Shown here: piece by piece, positions 36,087-47,184 of the stretch | Layout of the letters: each line of letters begins with the position of its first letter | How positions within the stretch are numbered: the stretch's first letter is position 1 | Assembly: GCA_001632435.1 (NCBI GenBank) | Contig: KV423980.1 | Coordinates: 104,099 to 168,098 of the forward strand | From: Calocera cornea HHB12733 | Lineage: Eukaryota > Basidiomycota > Dacrymycetes > Dacrymycetales > Dacrymycetaceae | Reading direction: 5' to 3' | DNA: 64,000 nucleotides | Position numbers and translations under genes: made by a program | Notes under the pieces: generated by a model | What the model was told of the DNA's origin: nothing | What the model saw: the letters and a program-made list of their open reading frames with translations, nothing else | Databases searched by the model: none

Positions 36087-39000
36087 CTATCGTAAGCCAT
36101 CTAACGATTCCAGCCGGTGAATTTCACGCCTTGCGTCTTCTCCCATTCTTTTCCCAATTTGAGACGGTGGAAAGAATCGCAGTATCGCTATTCCGTCCAA
36201 CCTCTTGACACGTGACAACATCACGTAGGCGCTCTGGGAGGATCGACAGCCAGCAAGGTCCACTATAGCTTTGTCCAAAGATTGACCTTGACTTTGATAG
36301 TCTGTGTAGGAATAGGCTGGCACCAGTGGTAGTTGTATGCGTGTTATTGCATAGACCTGCTGATTTCGATACTTGAAGTAACTGCGAGTAGGCTCCACGT
36401 AGACGACGTCGTTCGGGAGGCCATCATGTTTTGCACCACAGCCCGCTACGTGTAGGAAGACGCCTTTGGCGTATCTCTCTCCGTTAAGCCCGCACGTGTA
36501 GCGAATGCCGACGACTGTTCCGATAGCGCCGTTGACAATTTTCTTCGATATAGCGAGGTTGTCGGTTATCATGACGCGCATCCCTCGAAAGAGAGGCAGT
36601 CGACCAAGTGCATCATTTGTGATGGATGACTTAACATTCCACAAACGCTCTTGGAGCTCCCCGTGTAAGTGTGCGCGGTTGAAGGAGTCCTTGGCAACAT
36701 ACTCATGCACGTCCTCGTTCAAGCGACGTGCATGTTGGCGGGACAAAACAGTATTCAAAGCATCACGTAGTCGCCGGGTAGCGACAATGACCGGAGCATC
36801 GTGAAACAGCGCCGCGTGATCTGGATCGATGGCCTGAAGAGAAGACAGCTGCCTTCCACATAGCACGTGGTAGTCGGATAGTTCGTAATTGCTGCCAGAC
36901 CCGCGTTGTTCCATTGAATGGGGCTGTCCACCGTCCCACTGAATATTTTTGCGGATGCGACTGAGGAGGTTTCCCCACCGCTCATCTGTCGCGAAGCGTT
37001 CCAACCGGCGAAGGATGACAACAGCGCTTAATTGCCGCCATAAGAACGCACCGTGCAACGCACTTTGCCCTGTTGTAGACAAGCTCATTTTGGCAGGAAT
37101 CCTTCGAAGGAGTTGAGCGCAGTACAGAGGGGCTGACGCGAACGGAGCCAGTTGGCCAAAGTCACCTGTAAAGATAACATTCACGCCGCCAAATGGATGG
37201 TCGCTTATTCCCTTCGCGTCGGATATTCGCTGTGAGATTTGACTGAGAAACGGCGCGGAGATCATGGACACTTCGTCAATGACCAGATACCGGACTCCTC
37301 ACCAGACCGATTCTAACAGTGCCGCATTCGCTTTCCTTCCTTTTGTCTGTGGCAGTAGCGTTAAGGCGTGTATGGTGTAGCCGTTGATTACTATGGCGGC
37401 CGCGCCGGTCGGAGCGCTTAACAGTAACGTGTCGCGAATGCCGCATTCAGTGAACAGCTGGACGATGCTTCTGATTACGTGGCTTTTTCCCGTGCCGCCG
37501 CAACCGCCAATATACATGAGCAGCTGCCGACCAGCACCAGACACCACGTGATCGTAGACAACCTGTATGGCGGCGGCTTGTTCCGTGTTGTTGCGCAAGC
37601 CATTTTCGTCCATGATCTTGTGCAACAAATTGGACTCCTGCGCGTAGGTGGATACGCGAGACTCATAGACTGGACCGGCTATCCCTGAAACTTCGTATGT
37701 TGCACTGGCGTTGTATTCGCTGTGATGTGGATTGTCGACCTCCTCACGTGCGGGCCGTTTGTCCTTCTTCCACATTGCCATTTCCTTTGACAACTCCGTA
37801 AGGAAAGTGTGTTCCACAACACTGTTCACACTCGTAGTCGAGTACGGCATATCCACATGCAGCTGATGCGCTGTAGAATTACGTGCATCATCCCAGTTCT
37901 CACAAGGTTGCAGGGTGTCGAACCAAGAAACAGATGATACCGTCGTCGTCGCGAGATTTACCGGATCGATAAGCATACTTGCAGCCACGGTGGAATCTTG
38001 CAGAACAATATCACTCTCCGATAAGGGCACGTCCAAGCTCTCATCAAGCATTACGCTGTCCTCAAGTCCGTCTAGGGTAACATCGTTGTCCACGTCACGC
38101 GTCGGCACCGTGCGAACACTCAAGCGGACGCGAGTATGTTTGTCTCGGGCATCTTTGCATTGGTGAAGCACGTCACTGTTCTCCATGAAGGACGACTGCT
38201 CCGGGGTGAACTGTTGAGAGTGCCACGCTTCCTCCCACGTGCGATGATGCTCGTGCAAATCTGCACTTGTACGCCACGGTTTAAACAGGATAAGCATGGC
38301 GCGGTACCAGCGCTCCTTCTCTTCGTCACTGCGGTCACGTCTAGGTAACGTTGGCCCAAGTATGACAGTGACTGCCGCGGTTTTCCGAAGCCGTGCGTAT
38401 GTTCGCAGACGCTGTGGGTGGTGATTGCCGAACATACCGACAAAGCTGCTCTCATCCGCAGCCTCTGCGCCCAATGCACGTGTAGAGTCTTCCGCATTTG
38501 CCTCCTGAGATGAAGAATGTGGTGTGCCTTCTTCAGTTACTGGTTTGCTGATAGGTGCTTTGTTGACACGTGAAGCAAACTCATACAGACAAAGTTTGTC
38601 GAATGCGTAGGATTCCGGTCGGCACGTGTAATCCTGCAGTTGATTTGATGCGGAAATGTCGGAATCATTGAGATTCAGTAGCAGTTCGGAGGTGCCATTG
38701 TCAATAGGAAGGTCCTCATCCGGGACGGCGTCGTCAACCACGTCGCATTGCGACTCTTCCGAAGGTGTGCAGTCGCGCGCAACAAATCGATCAAACAGGC
38801 CCCATAACAGCGTACGAAACCTGTGGGATGTATAGCAATCGCCGCCGCCCACGTAAAAGCTCATGATTTGTTGATGAGATAGCTCTTGCCGTGCCATCAT
38901 AGTGTTGACCATTTTATTGACCAAGCTCCGCGCCTCTTTAGCCTCTTTATGTGGCATCTGGCCCCCCTCGTCCTCAAATCGTTCGTTGTTCTTCTGGATG

Positions 39001-41978
39001 GCGTACGCTAAAGCGGATATTCCCACGTGGCTCTGTAAAGAGCTCTTTGTAATGTAATCCGTCACGTAGTAAATCGCAGCCTTCGCTTCTTCGCCGGAGC
39101 CGACGTACTGAATGTCCATATTGCACATCAACAGATACATCATCACGGTGTTATAGTCGTTTATGCGTGGATGCAGTCGTCTGAGCAGAATGCCGCCGGA
39201 ATCTTCATCCAAAGAAGTCCACCGCCGTGTAGATCCATCGATTCTCATACGGCAGTTTGCATCATTCGGTTCTTCCCCTGGTGCGAGGCGGGACCAGCAC
39301 GTGCTTTTGTGCTCATGCCAGTTGCAGCATTTCACGACTTCTTCCACGTGCGAGCGGAATCCCTCCCAGAATTCCAGCAGGCTGCCACACTGCGCAACGG
39401 AAGGCGCGGGAATGCTTCTAGCATCCAGCGCATCGCGGTCAGGTCGAGGCATGGGTAAAGGAACTCCGTTCTCTTCAACAACATCACACGTGTTCGGTAG
39501 CTCACGTTGAACACAACGCTCCAGCCAAGCGAACACCCTGGTTCGAAATGCTGAGTCCTGTTGCAGTAGCGCGCGGAGATCGGACGGGCCTGGGTTTCCT
39601 TCGATCCATATAAGCATATGGCAATGCAAAGTTCCACGACCCTGCGCTTCCACCATGCCGTAAAAGCCGCTGCACGTGCCAAGAAGTCCAGCTCCGCGTC
39701 CATATCTGAGAATGATGTCTCGAAAATTCACCATCGTCTCGTGAAATACTTGTGCTGCGATGGCGGGGTGCTGCGCGACAAGCATAGCCCGCTTGAACCG
39801 GGAAGCACGTGTGAATCCGCCGTACGGTGTCACCGGGGTTTGAAGACGTGACAAAGCCGATTGACATAGATGGTTATCAATGTCACCTGGTGTGATTGTC
39901 ACAAAAAAAGCGGGTGTTCCCAGCTTCTGCACCAAGCTCCTGATCTCGTTTCTCCGACATACTTTGTACGTGTCGGTGCCGGGCACATTTCTTCGCAACA
40001 TCTCCACTTGTCGGAGTATTCGTAACGCCGTGGCTTCTTCCTCTGACTGGGCGGTGGCAAGCTTGTCCACTCGTAGCCGTCGAGCCAGTTCATTGAAGAC
40101 TTCGACCGGCACATGTCTGATTTCCTCCAGAATCCGCTCGTGTGATCCATTTTTCATCCTGAAATACACGTCGCGCAGCGAATTACGCTTGTTGATAATG
40201 CTGTGGTAGACGAATGCAAACACAGGGTCTTGCTGGAATCCCCTGTCCGAAAGTTTCAGGAGATGCCGCAATTGTTTTTCCATGGACACCGGTTTCACTC
40301 GCGTGGGATTGTCGAAGCCTCCCAAACCAAACGGATCAAGGTGCGGGAACATCCACGTGAGGGTGTAAGGATTGCGAATGTCGCTGACCGCCTTACCGCC
40401 GCCGCGAGCAAGTAAGAAGCTTCTTCTCCGATCCAGACAATGCGCAAGGGCGACGGCCTTCATCGCTCGATAATTCGCCGTGGATCTTTCTCCGTTCACG
40501 TAACCACAGGGCTCAAGGAGGAAATCCGCTGGGTCCACGTCGGCCTCCTCATACTCATTGCGGCCTGCAACATCGCTCTCCATCGCGCGTTGCCCATTAT
40601 CCATTCCCACATGTCCGATTGACATGCACGGCAACAACGTGCCGTCTTCTCTTTCCCTAGCTGGAAAGAGAGCATCGAGATTCTTCTCCGAGAACGTGGT
40701 CCGACATGGAAAGTCTTCAGTCACCGCGGAATACGCAGGGTTCCGCTGGAGCAGAAATGCAATAATCGTCTTCACAATGCGCCGAGAGGCCATGACCGGT
40801 TCGAGGCGATGCAGCACTTCGGCGGTGGGCGCCTGCCTACCGGCAAACACAGCGACGAATGTGTCCTTCATGTTGTCGGCCGCAGGTGGTAGCACGTGGT
40901 TGAGTTGCGCAGTGTCCTGTGGTAACACCACGACGTTGCCACATGAGTATTTCTGAGAGCCTTCCAACGGTCGCTTGTACAGCTTGCTTTCAGGGTTGTC
41001 CATGTACCAAAAACAGATCTTCGTTGCTGAACATCGAGCAACGAGCCTCTTGTCGATAAGGCTCGCCTTTCGAAAGCATTCTTGCACCGCGACCGGCACG
41101 TGTTCTTGCGCATAATAGAACTGATTCGCCAACGCGAGTGCTGGCATGCTTCGTTCTCTTGTCCACCCTCGGTGACAGGTCTTGCAGAGAAGAATGTAGT
41201 CGCCTTTCCGATCGTGTTCGATCAATCCACGTGGGTGCAGTATCGCGCCGTCATAAGCGTCAACATTGTACGTGCGTGGCTGAAGATGTTTTGGCAACAA
41301 ATCGTTCCTCAGAATGCTGAAATCTAATCCGCACATATTGACCTTCAGAATATGTGATGCCGGTACTGACTCTGCGCAACAAGCGCACACAGATGGTGCT
41401 CGATTCTCTGGTGACGTCGTATCTTGATACTCGTTGATAATATCGACCAATAGCTGCTCGTCGTATTGGGGAGGGAATTCGGGCCCTGCGTACAGTCCCT
41501 GCCGTTCCGGGATAGGCGGCTGTACACGTGGCGCCCAACGCGTTGACGATCGCGAACCGAATCCTCCGTATTGTCGCGGTCGGTTCAGGGCTTTGAATGC
41601 AAAGACCAATTGATGTACATTGGAGCAGCACTCCAGTGCTTGTTTCAATCGGGCGACCGTCCACGACCGTGCGGGATGCAGTCCAGAAGCACTGGTGATC
41701 GCTAACAACGCAGTCCTTGTGAAACGCCGAAATAATACGGGTGCGGTTGATGGATACGCGACGACAAAAATATGCTCCCGGTACACGTGAAGGCCGGATT
41801 GGAGAATTGATGCCTTGTTTGGATAGCAACGTACGAAAGCATAGAATTCGTCAAGGACAGCAAGCGACACAACTCCGGCGACACCTTCGATTCCAGTAGC
41901 GAGGCCGTTCGGAACAACAAGGTTGTGATGTTCGATGTCGACAGTGCAAAATTCGGGCACCATGCGGAGAAGGGGCAT
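36087..41978 (-). pseudogene. Helitron-type HUH-Rep/Pif1 helicase, one in-frame stop
   Basis: One frame of 1,964 codons starts at the ATG 41976-41978 and is interrupted only by a TGA at 37299-37301. Order: N-terminal domain (MVPEFCTVDIEHHNLVVPNG, YREHIFVVAYP); a cysteine/histidine-rich part; the Rep domain with HUH motif GTLHCHMLIW (His785, His787) and catalytic tyrosines IYYVTDYITK (Tyr970/971 and 974). The superfamily-1 helicase follows: Walker A GGCGGTGKSH (about 1492), Walker B YLVIDEVSMIS, FTGDFGQLAPF, and TDYQSQGQSLDKA with SQSAYVMLSRV. The stop falls between Walker A and B, in VW-stop-GVRYLVIDE. A CGA-to-TGA change would explain it, consistent with cytosine deamination. Everything else is open, so inactivation is recent. 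Known Rep/Hel proteins nick and transfer single strands during rolling-circle transposition. Confidence 0.88.
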
Positions 41979-42307
41979 CCACGTGCTCCCTCTCTAAGGC
42001 AGCAAGACGCCATAGTTAAGTACAGCAGATTTGGAGTTGCCACAATGCAGTTCCTGCTGTTCGCCGGGATGGCCGCCAACATTCGAACATATACAAGGTA
42101 AGACCCAAAGCCATTCCTGTGCCCGCGCTTCCAGCCACGGCTAGGGTCCTCTCCACCACGTGGCGGGCAAACACCGGATAAGAAGGCGATGCAAAGTGGT
42201 GCCGACCGGTACAGACGGCATGTCAGCTTGCGTCACGACGGAAGCATCCCGGAAGCTTTTAGCTGAATTAGGAAATTTGCCACCACTGAAAGACCTGTAC
42301 CAACTCT

Positions 42308-42317
42308 GTTGGACAGG
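42308..42317. repeat. asymmetric terminal inverted repeat, right (5' end of element)
   Basis: GTTGGACAGG, the reverse complement of 27721-27730, lies 7 bases inside the right border. Confidence 0.5.
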
Positions 42318-42324
42318 GATTGCA

Positions 42325-42445
42325 GACCGCGTCGGATGCAGCACGGACGTACACAAGGTCGGACATCCTGTTCCCTTCGAGGCCGGGTGATGGCATCGAG
42401 AGCAGACTGGCTCGAGCGCAGGCTGCTGTTGCTGGACCGAGCTGA
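42325..42445 (+). pseudogene. right piece of a broken CSN5 copy
   Basis: The segment GACCGCGTCGGATGCAGCAC resumes the CSN5 last exon at the base equal to 20825 and follows it to the stop region (TGGACCGAGCTGA against TGGACCGAGCTAA). Similarity continues into the 3' noncoding part (to about 42750, matching 21000-21310). Frames are broken by indels. This proves that a whole CSN5-CBS block was duplicated before the element landed in it. Confidence 0.75.
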
Positions 42446-42747
42446 CTGCTGTGGTAGCTGTATGCAGGGGATGCACAGGATGTAGATGCATGCAACACGA
42501 TGCCATCATGTCTGTGCGAGCCACCCCGACAGTTGGCCACCCGATCAGGCCTAAGCGCATGAGAGGCACGATGTCGACATCGCGCCAAATGACGCGATGT
42601 CATTGCAAGTTGAATTGCGGATTACAATAATACATTGCATGCAGGCGTTGAGATGCGTTAATCGAGTCATTGCAGAGGAGAACATATGCACATCTATATC
42701 GCACATTGCAGAACATCCCCTTGATAGGCAGATGCTGCCACCCATAA

Positions 42748-43401
42748 TCAGAAACCACGCCGAGAGATGAAGTTCTGCAGTCTCATGTGAGCGATAAGGC
42801 CATCTCAGTATGATGTGGATACGTACGTCGAGATCAGCCCTCGTCGCGACACCCAGTACGAACTTGCGCTCGCTATCAGTCACGAGAGCGAACTCCTCGA
42901 CGCACAGGAAGTCCTCCAGATCCTCCAGAGGTGTGTCGGGCGTGATGACGCGATACGGCTTTGATGTCGTCGGGAACCGGGTTGTGTAGTTTGCTGAAAG
43001 GCCATGGATCAGACACGCTTAGGGCCAGCTTCGGCGCATCAAAAGGACGACGTACAGATCGCGACGTCCGGGTTGACCTCACCCTTTTCCCACCCCTCCT
43101 TCAGCCTCCCGACGCTCACGTACCCTAGCACCCTTCGGCCCTCGCTCAGGATCGGGATCTGGGAGAAGTCGCGCTCGTACGCTTCGGTGATGGCGCGATT
43201 GACGGGAGCGGTGGCGGGGAGGCAGAAGGCGGGCGGGAGCTGCAGGTCGTCCACGACGGCGCCGCGGTACTTCTCCGGGCCCGTCGGGAGTGGGCGAGAT
43301 GAGAGGGTGGGCGTGGGCGTGCCGGAGAGGGAGTGGGCGTGGTGCGAGGGAGCGGTGTGGGGAGGGTTCAGGGATGACGAAGCGGCGACCATCGCTGCCA
43401 T
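42748..43401 (-). CDS. CBS-domain protein
   Basis: Exons complement(join(42748..42774, 42827..42993, 43056..43401)), 179 residues, with ATG at 43399-43401; an in-frame ATG nine bases later is equally possible. After a Ser/Pro-rich leader come two CBS-type halves: YRGAVVDDLQLPPAF, RAITEAYERDFSQIPILS and GYVSVGRLKE, then YRVITPDTPLEDLEDFL and FALVTDSERKFVLGVATRADLD. The last exon encodes only NFISRRGF. CBS pairs usually bind adenosyl ligands and regulate partner proteins; the ligand here is unknown. The second copy at 21312-21800 is dead, so this is the only functional copy in the window. It converges on the CSN5 relic, mirroring the arrangement at 19.5-21.8 kb. Confidence 0.78.
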
Positions 43402-44483
43402 CGTCAACTGGATCTTCAGCAAGTCTACCTGAGGGCGATGAATGGAGGTGCAAGCCGAGATGAAGAAGCCTGGGAGGACAGCAGTTGATCAACGTCGACG
43501 GCGAAGCAGATAATCAGCGAAAACGAGTGTGCTCGGTACCGAGTCGGGCGGTCAGGAAGCGGCAAGATCCGACCACAAGCCTCCCTAGTCGGGTCGGTGG
43601 CAGTGCATTCCGAAGAAGCAAACCCCCGAGTTCGCTCGCCTTACGTTCGCCTTGCCACTCTCCTCCGCGGTTGGGTTGGTGAGATCCTGATATGGCGAAT
43701 CCTTGGCCATGAAGTACCACCGCCACACAGCTTGCGCTGGTATTGAATACAGAGCTCCCGTACTACTACTTTCCACTGGAGGGATGCGACACGACGCGCT
43801 TTCGCTGACAGCAACCTACCATTCCCGCCGGACGACCCCAGCCCAGGAGGCTCCCAGCTGGCGTGTACTTATTCTTCTTGCCTCGGTTCACAGAGCTCAC
43901 TTCATGGTATCTTGCGCTGTCTGTAGATGCAGTATTCCTGAACTCTCGATCCATTGCTGTCTCTGCGTCCCTTCCCAGCCGATCTCATACCTGTCATGAG
44001 GGTAGAGTAGTGCGCGGAGCGATATGGGGACCACGAGTCCCTCGTCGCGCGAGACAGTGAGCTCGCGGCGAAATGGGGACCGGTCCCCTTCGCCGCGTCA
44101 ACTTGTAACGTCCATCTAGCCAACTGCATCCATTCGTTCGTCCGCTCTCCTGGGCTCAATTCGCAGCATCCAGCCTCTATCCTGCATCCCGAAGGTCCCA
44201 GCCCTCCGCCCCTCGAGTCCTGTCTTCCTTGGCTCCCATTTCGTCCTTGGTCTTGCGTCACGTCGAGCCTTGCCCAAGCGCAGGCACCCATTCCGTTCCA
44301 GTCCTGTCCAACCTCGCCATCCAGCCCCGTTACCCCATCCGACCCGGCCTACGATCCTGACAATACCTCTCCGGCTGACGAGCCATTCACCCTGCGCATG
44401 GACTCAGTCGTGCCCTTTTCGGATAGCCCCTTCTGCCTTCGATTGATTTTTGAACCAGCTTGTGAGCAGTTTCCGTTGTATGT
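43402..44483. other. intergenic, no gene seen
   Basis: About 1.1 kb before the right arm of the inverted duplication. Short ORFs on both strands have no family features. Nothing else stands out. Confidence 0.5.
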
Positions 44484-45166
44484 ATGTACAGACCCTTCCC
44501 CCCTGCCGAGTTAGGGCGCTGCTCATATCTCTGTTCCGCTACAGCAATACGAATCTGTTTCTTGACGCTGGACAACAGTCCGCCCCGAATGCCACGTTCT
44601 TACTGGCTGGGTTGTGTATTCTTACAAGCACGTGTAGATTGCTATGACGCGCCGTGGTGGAAGACTGGACACCGGCGCAGAATGACGAAATAAAGGACGT
44701 CCGAGTGTCGGAATCCGGCATAGGTCGCCAGTGCGTGTTTACCACTACAGCCCTATGAAGCTTCCGCCGTCAAACCGTCACTTTCCTCCATCTCGACTAA
44801 TGCCACTTTATCGCTCGTCCGCGGCCCGAGTGTCTGGATAGCACCACCCGCTGGGCGCTCACTGCCAGCCAGTGCATGCATGCCCGCCGGCCACGAAATG
44901 GATGCTCACCGGCGGATTGCTTCCGTATACTCTCGATTTGGCCTCACCGTGACCCAACCGGGAAATTCGGCTCCGAAGGAAGCCCAGCAACTGGAAGGCC
45001 ACCACCGGACCCTCACTTTCCGTCCTCCTAACTGCAGTTCGCCACTGAACAACAAAGGTTGGGCAGTCCTTGTCCGTCGCCGGCGAGCTGCTTCAGCACG
45101 TTGAGCAAGATGGAAGGAGGGTGGTGAGGAGGTGTGAGGTCGATGGCGAGCAGTGAAGCCCAAGTG

Positions 45167-45174
45167 TATTTAAG
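45167..45174 (+). promoter_or_regulatory. core promoter TATTTAAG of zinc-finger gene B
   Basis: GTGTATTTAAGC stands about 190 bases before the ATG, identical in form to the boxes at 26530 and 55898. A 5' UTR intron (45282-45331) lies between it and the start. Confidence 0.55.
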
Positions 45175-45357
45175 CAGCTTTCCTGCCTCTCGTCGTTTCT
45201 TCACCACTGAGCCTTCGACCTGCTTTTCCTCCTGGAACGCTGCCCACGTATCTATTGCCCCCAACAGTTTGAGCCTTGCAGGTAAGATCAGTTTCTCACC
45301 AAGTCCGCGCAACGGCTGACAATGATCATAGCATTGTTTACAACCAACCAGCCACAG

Positions 45358-46787
45358 ATGGACTTCACCCAGTTTCTGGAACAGCAACTGCCTGGTGCTT
45401 TCTTGATCCCCGCTGCACCGGATGGCGGCTCCAACTTTGCCGCGCACGGTGTCCCGAGCACTCCAGCCGACTTTGACCTCGATCCGTCCTTTGTGGACGG
45501 CTCGGCATTCTCTTTGTTGGACGCCCACTTTCTTGGAGATCAGACTTTCACTAATCCACGGACGGCCAATCCCGAGGACATATTCAGTCCCGTTCCCCTC
45601 TACACGCCCAGCAGGTAAGTAGTCCATCACTTGTCTCCGATATTGCCGCTGACAGCTCTTCCAGTCCCGATTTTGAAGAAGCGTTCCCTACTAGCCCATT
45701 CAACCAGCGCGGCTTGATGAACTTCGGCGTCGGCGCCCCTGCCACTACGCCGTCCACCCCTGGCTCTCCAATCAACCTCGCCCTCAATGGTGCTTTTGCG
45801 CCCATTACGGTTGACCCGTCTTTGACAGTCAGTAGCCCCGAGGAGCGCGAGGCTGTTGCCACGCACATCGACAATACCTCTGACATTTCCGACGAAACAC
45901 ATTTGTCCATCCCTACCTCGGAGTCGCCTTATGCAGAGAGTTTTGAGGAGAAGATAGCGCGCCTGGAGGAAGAAGTCAACAGACTACAGCGTACTGCTCG
46001 TCAAGACACTACCTCGGGAACTGGTAGAACACCTCGACAAGCCACCACGTCTTCTGGATCTAGAAACACCCGGGGGAAGCGCATAACACGGTCTATGTCC
46101 TCCAGCACTAGCGACCCAATTGGCAAGGGCAAGCGTAAGCGGAACGAAGACGAAGATGAGGACGAAGACGAAGACGAAGTGGTTGAAGAGACGCCAGCAA
46201 GGAAGAGCAAACGCTCCAAAAAGGACGTACAGGATGGTGACAGTATCCGAGCGTGGGCATGCCCTTATCCTCACCACCAGGGCTCGTCTTCACACTGCAA
46301 CATCCTTGTCGGCAGCCTGCACGAGATTCCGCGTCATCTTGTCACGCACCTGATCGAAGAAGAAGACCGTCTCCGGGACGATCCCACAATCGATGTTTCG
46401 ACCCTCGTGTTTGGTGGGGCACCCTCCAACCGCCACACGTGCCAGTATTGCCATGAGGAGTTCTCTCGCTGGGACGCGTGGGTGCGGCACACTAATAGTT
46501 CCCGGAAGAAGAAGGGAAACTGCTCGACTCCGGTGGGAATGCACGGACAGCACCCCGACTTGGAGACATTCGAAACGAACGCTGCCGCAGAGGTGCTTGC
46601 AAAGGTCAAGGTCAGCGGAGAGAAGAAGCGCATCACCGAAATCATCGAAGTTTACTCCACGTGGTCCGACAGGTACCGGTTCAAAAACGCGCGAGGTGGC
46701 CAGGAACGCCAGCCGCGGTGGCTCCTCACCACTGAACTACCGGCTCGCAACTCGGTTGCCGCCTACTCTCCGCATACTGCACCGTGA
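45358..46787 (+). CDS. CPYP-type zinc-finger protein B
   Basis: Exons 45358-45614 and 45665-46787, 459 residues; the ATG follows a 50-bp 5' UTR intron (acceptor CATAG). Layout as in protein A: variable N-terminus (MDFTQFLEQQLPGAF), coil KIARLEEEVNRLQRT, acidic repeat EDEDEDEDEDE, basic RKSKRSKKD. Finger 1 is WACPYPHHQGSSSHC with EIPRHLVTHL; finger 2 is CQYCHEEFSRWDAWVRH; the conserved end is VYSTWSDRYRFKN. The finger region is nearly identical to protein A, while the first 85 residues share only about 60 per cent by eye. Probable nuclear DNA-binding protein (inference). Confidence 0.8.
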
Positions 46788-47175
46788 GGACAGGCACCAA
46801 TTCTTCTTATTCTCTTCACCTTTTGTGTCACGACTCAGCACGATTCACCGCACGCACCAGGGTTTCTTCGTCATTGATCTTCCCGCATTGTTCACGAGTA
46901 CTGTGACATATCATTCTTCAACGACTGCAACACGTCTTCACTTGTATATCGCACAATGCATAGTTAGCTTGAAACATTGAATCAATTTCAGTCAACGGCC
47001 ACGCCGGTCCCTGTTGGCCCTTGCGAAATTCCCTCAGTTCGGGGCAACAGCCTTCAATCATGATCATCTGGAGTGTTGGGTTTCGACCAGTCTTCATTGT
47101 TTATAAGTCAAAGCTATAGGCCAGTTTTGGTGGACGAATTGACGCGCCCAATTGAAGCCCGCAGAGCCAGGTTTA
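46788..47175. other. 3' flank of zinc-finger gene B, no gene seen
   Basis: No coding or structural feature recognised before the foldback element. Confidence 0.45.
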
Positions 47176-47184
47176 GGGACAGAT
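47176..47184. repeat. target-site duplication, left (GGGACAGAT)
   Basis: The same nine bases recur at 47708-47716, directly outside the other end of the foldback element. Confidence 0.75.

Larger units (their letters stand above)
27750..42165. repeat. field of dispersed CACGTG palindromes
   Basis: By eye there are about 60 CACGTG sites between 28.15 and 42.16 kb, and many further ACGTG sites from 27.75 kb onward. In the other roughly 50 kb I find about 15. The field begins and ends with the mobile element and covers its exons, introns and spacers alike. Confidence 0.8.
27699..42324 (-). mobile_element. 14.6-kb Helentron/Helitron2-like element
   Basis: The boundaries come from the broken CSN5 copy: its sequence stops at the base equal to 20824 and resumes at the base equal to 20825, with the element between and no visible target duplication. 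It encodes a HUH-Rep/Pif1-helicase protein (36087-41978), the hallmark of rolling-circle elements, plus RPA-like proteins. In minus-strand orientation a CCTGTCCAAC near the 5' end (right) pairs with its inverse about 20 bases inside the 3' end (left). Beyond that lies a GC-rich small hairpin (GCCCTCCGGGC at 27706-27716). Asymmetric inverted repeats of this kind fit the Helentron/Helitron2 branch better than canonical Helitrons. The whole interval is dense in CACGTG. Likely immobile now, given the stop codon in the Rep/helicase frame. Confidence 0.8.
44484..46787 (+). repeat. right arm of large inverted duplication
   Basis: It matches 24925-27215 in inverted orientation. The outer part (44484-44740) is clearly related but diverged. 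The stretch 44750-45165 is nearly identical to 26541-26950. The coding part diverges again in the N-terminal half and is most conserved over the zinc fingers. Confidence 0.75.

Noticed and set aside
37299..37301. Intron hiding the TGA in the Rep/helicase frame
   Set aside because: A GTGAGG donor is present, but the frame continues in phase directly after the stop with the conserved GVRYLVIDE block. No acceptor can be used without deleting helicase residues.
42160..42390. 76-residue ORF crossing the right border of the mobile element
   Set aside because: It joins element sequence to the CSN5 relic across the insertion junction, so it is an accidental frame.
46120..46190. Acidic tandem (G/A-rich) as a microsatellite feature of interest
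   Set aside because: It encodes the Asp/Glu run of protein B and has an equivalent in protein A; ordinary low-complexity coding sequence.
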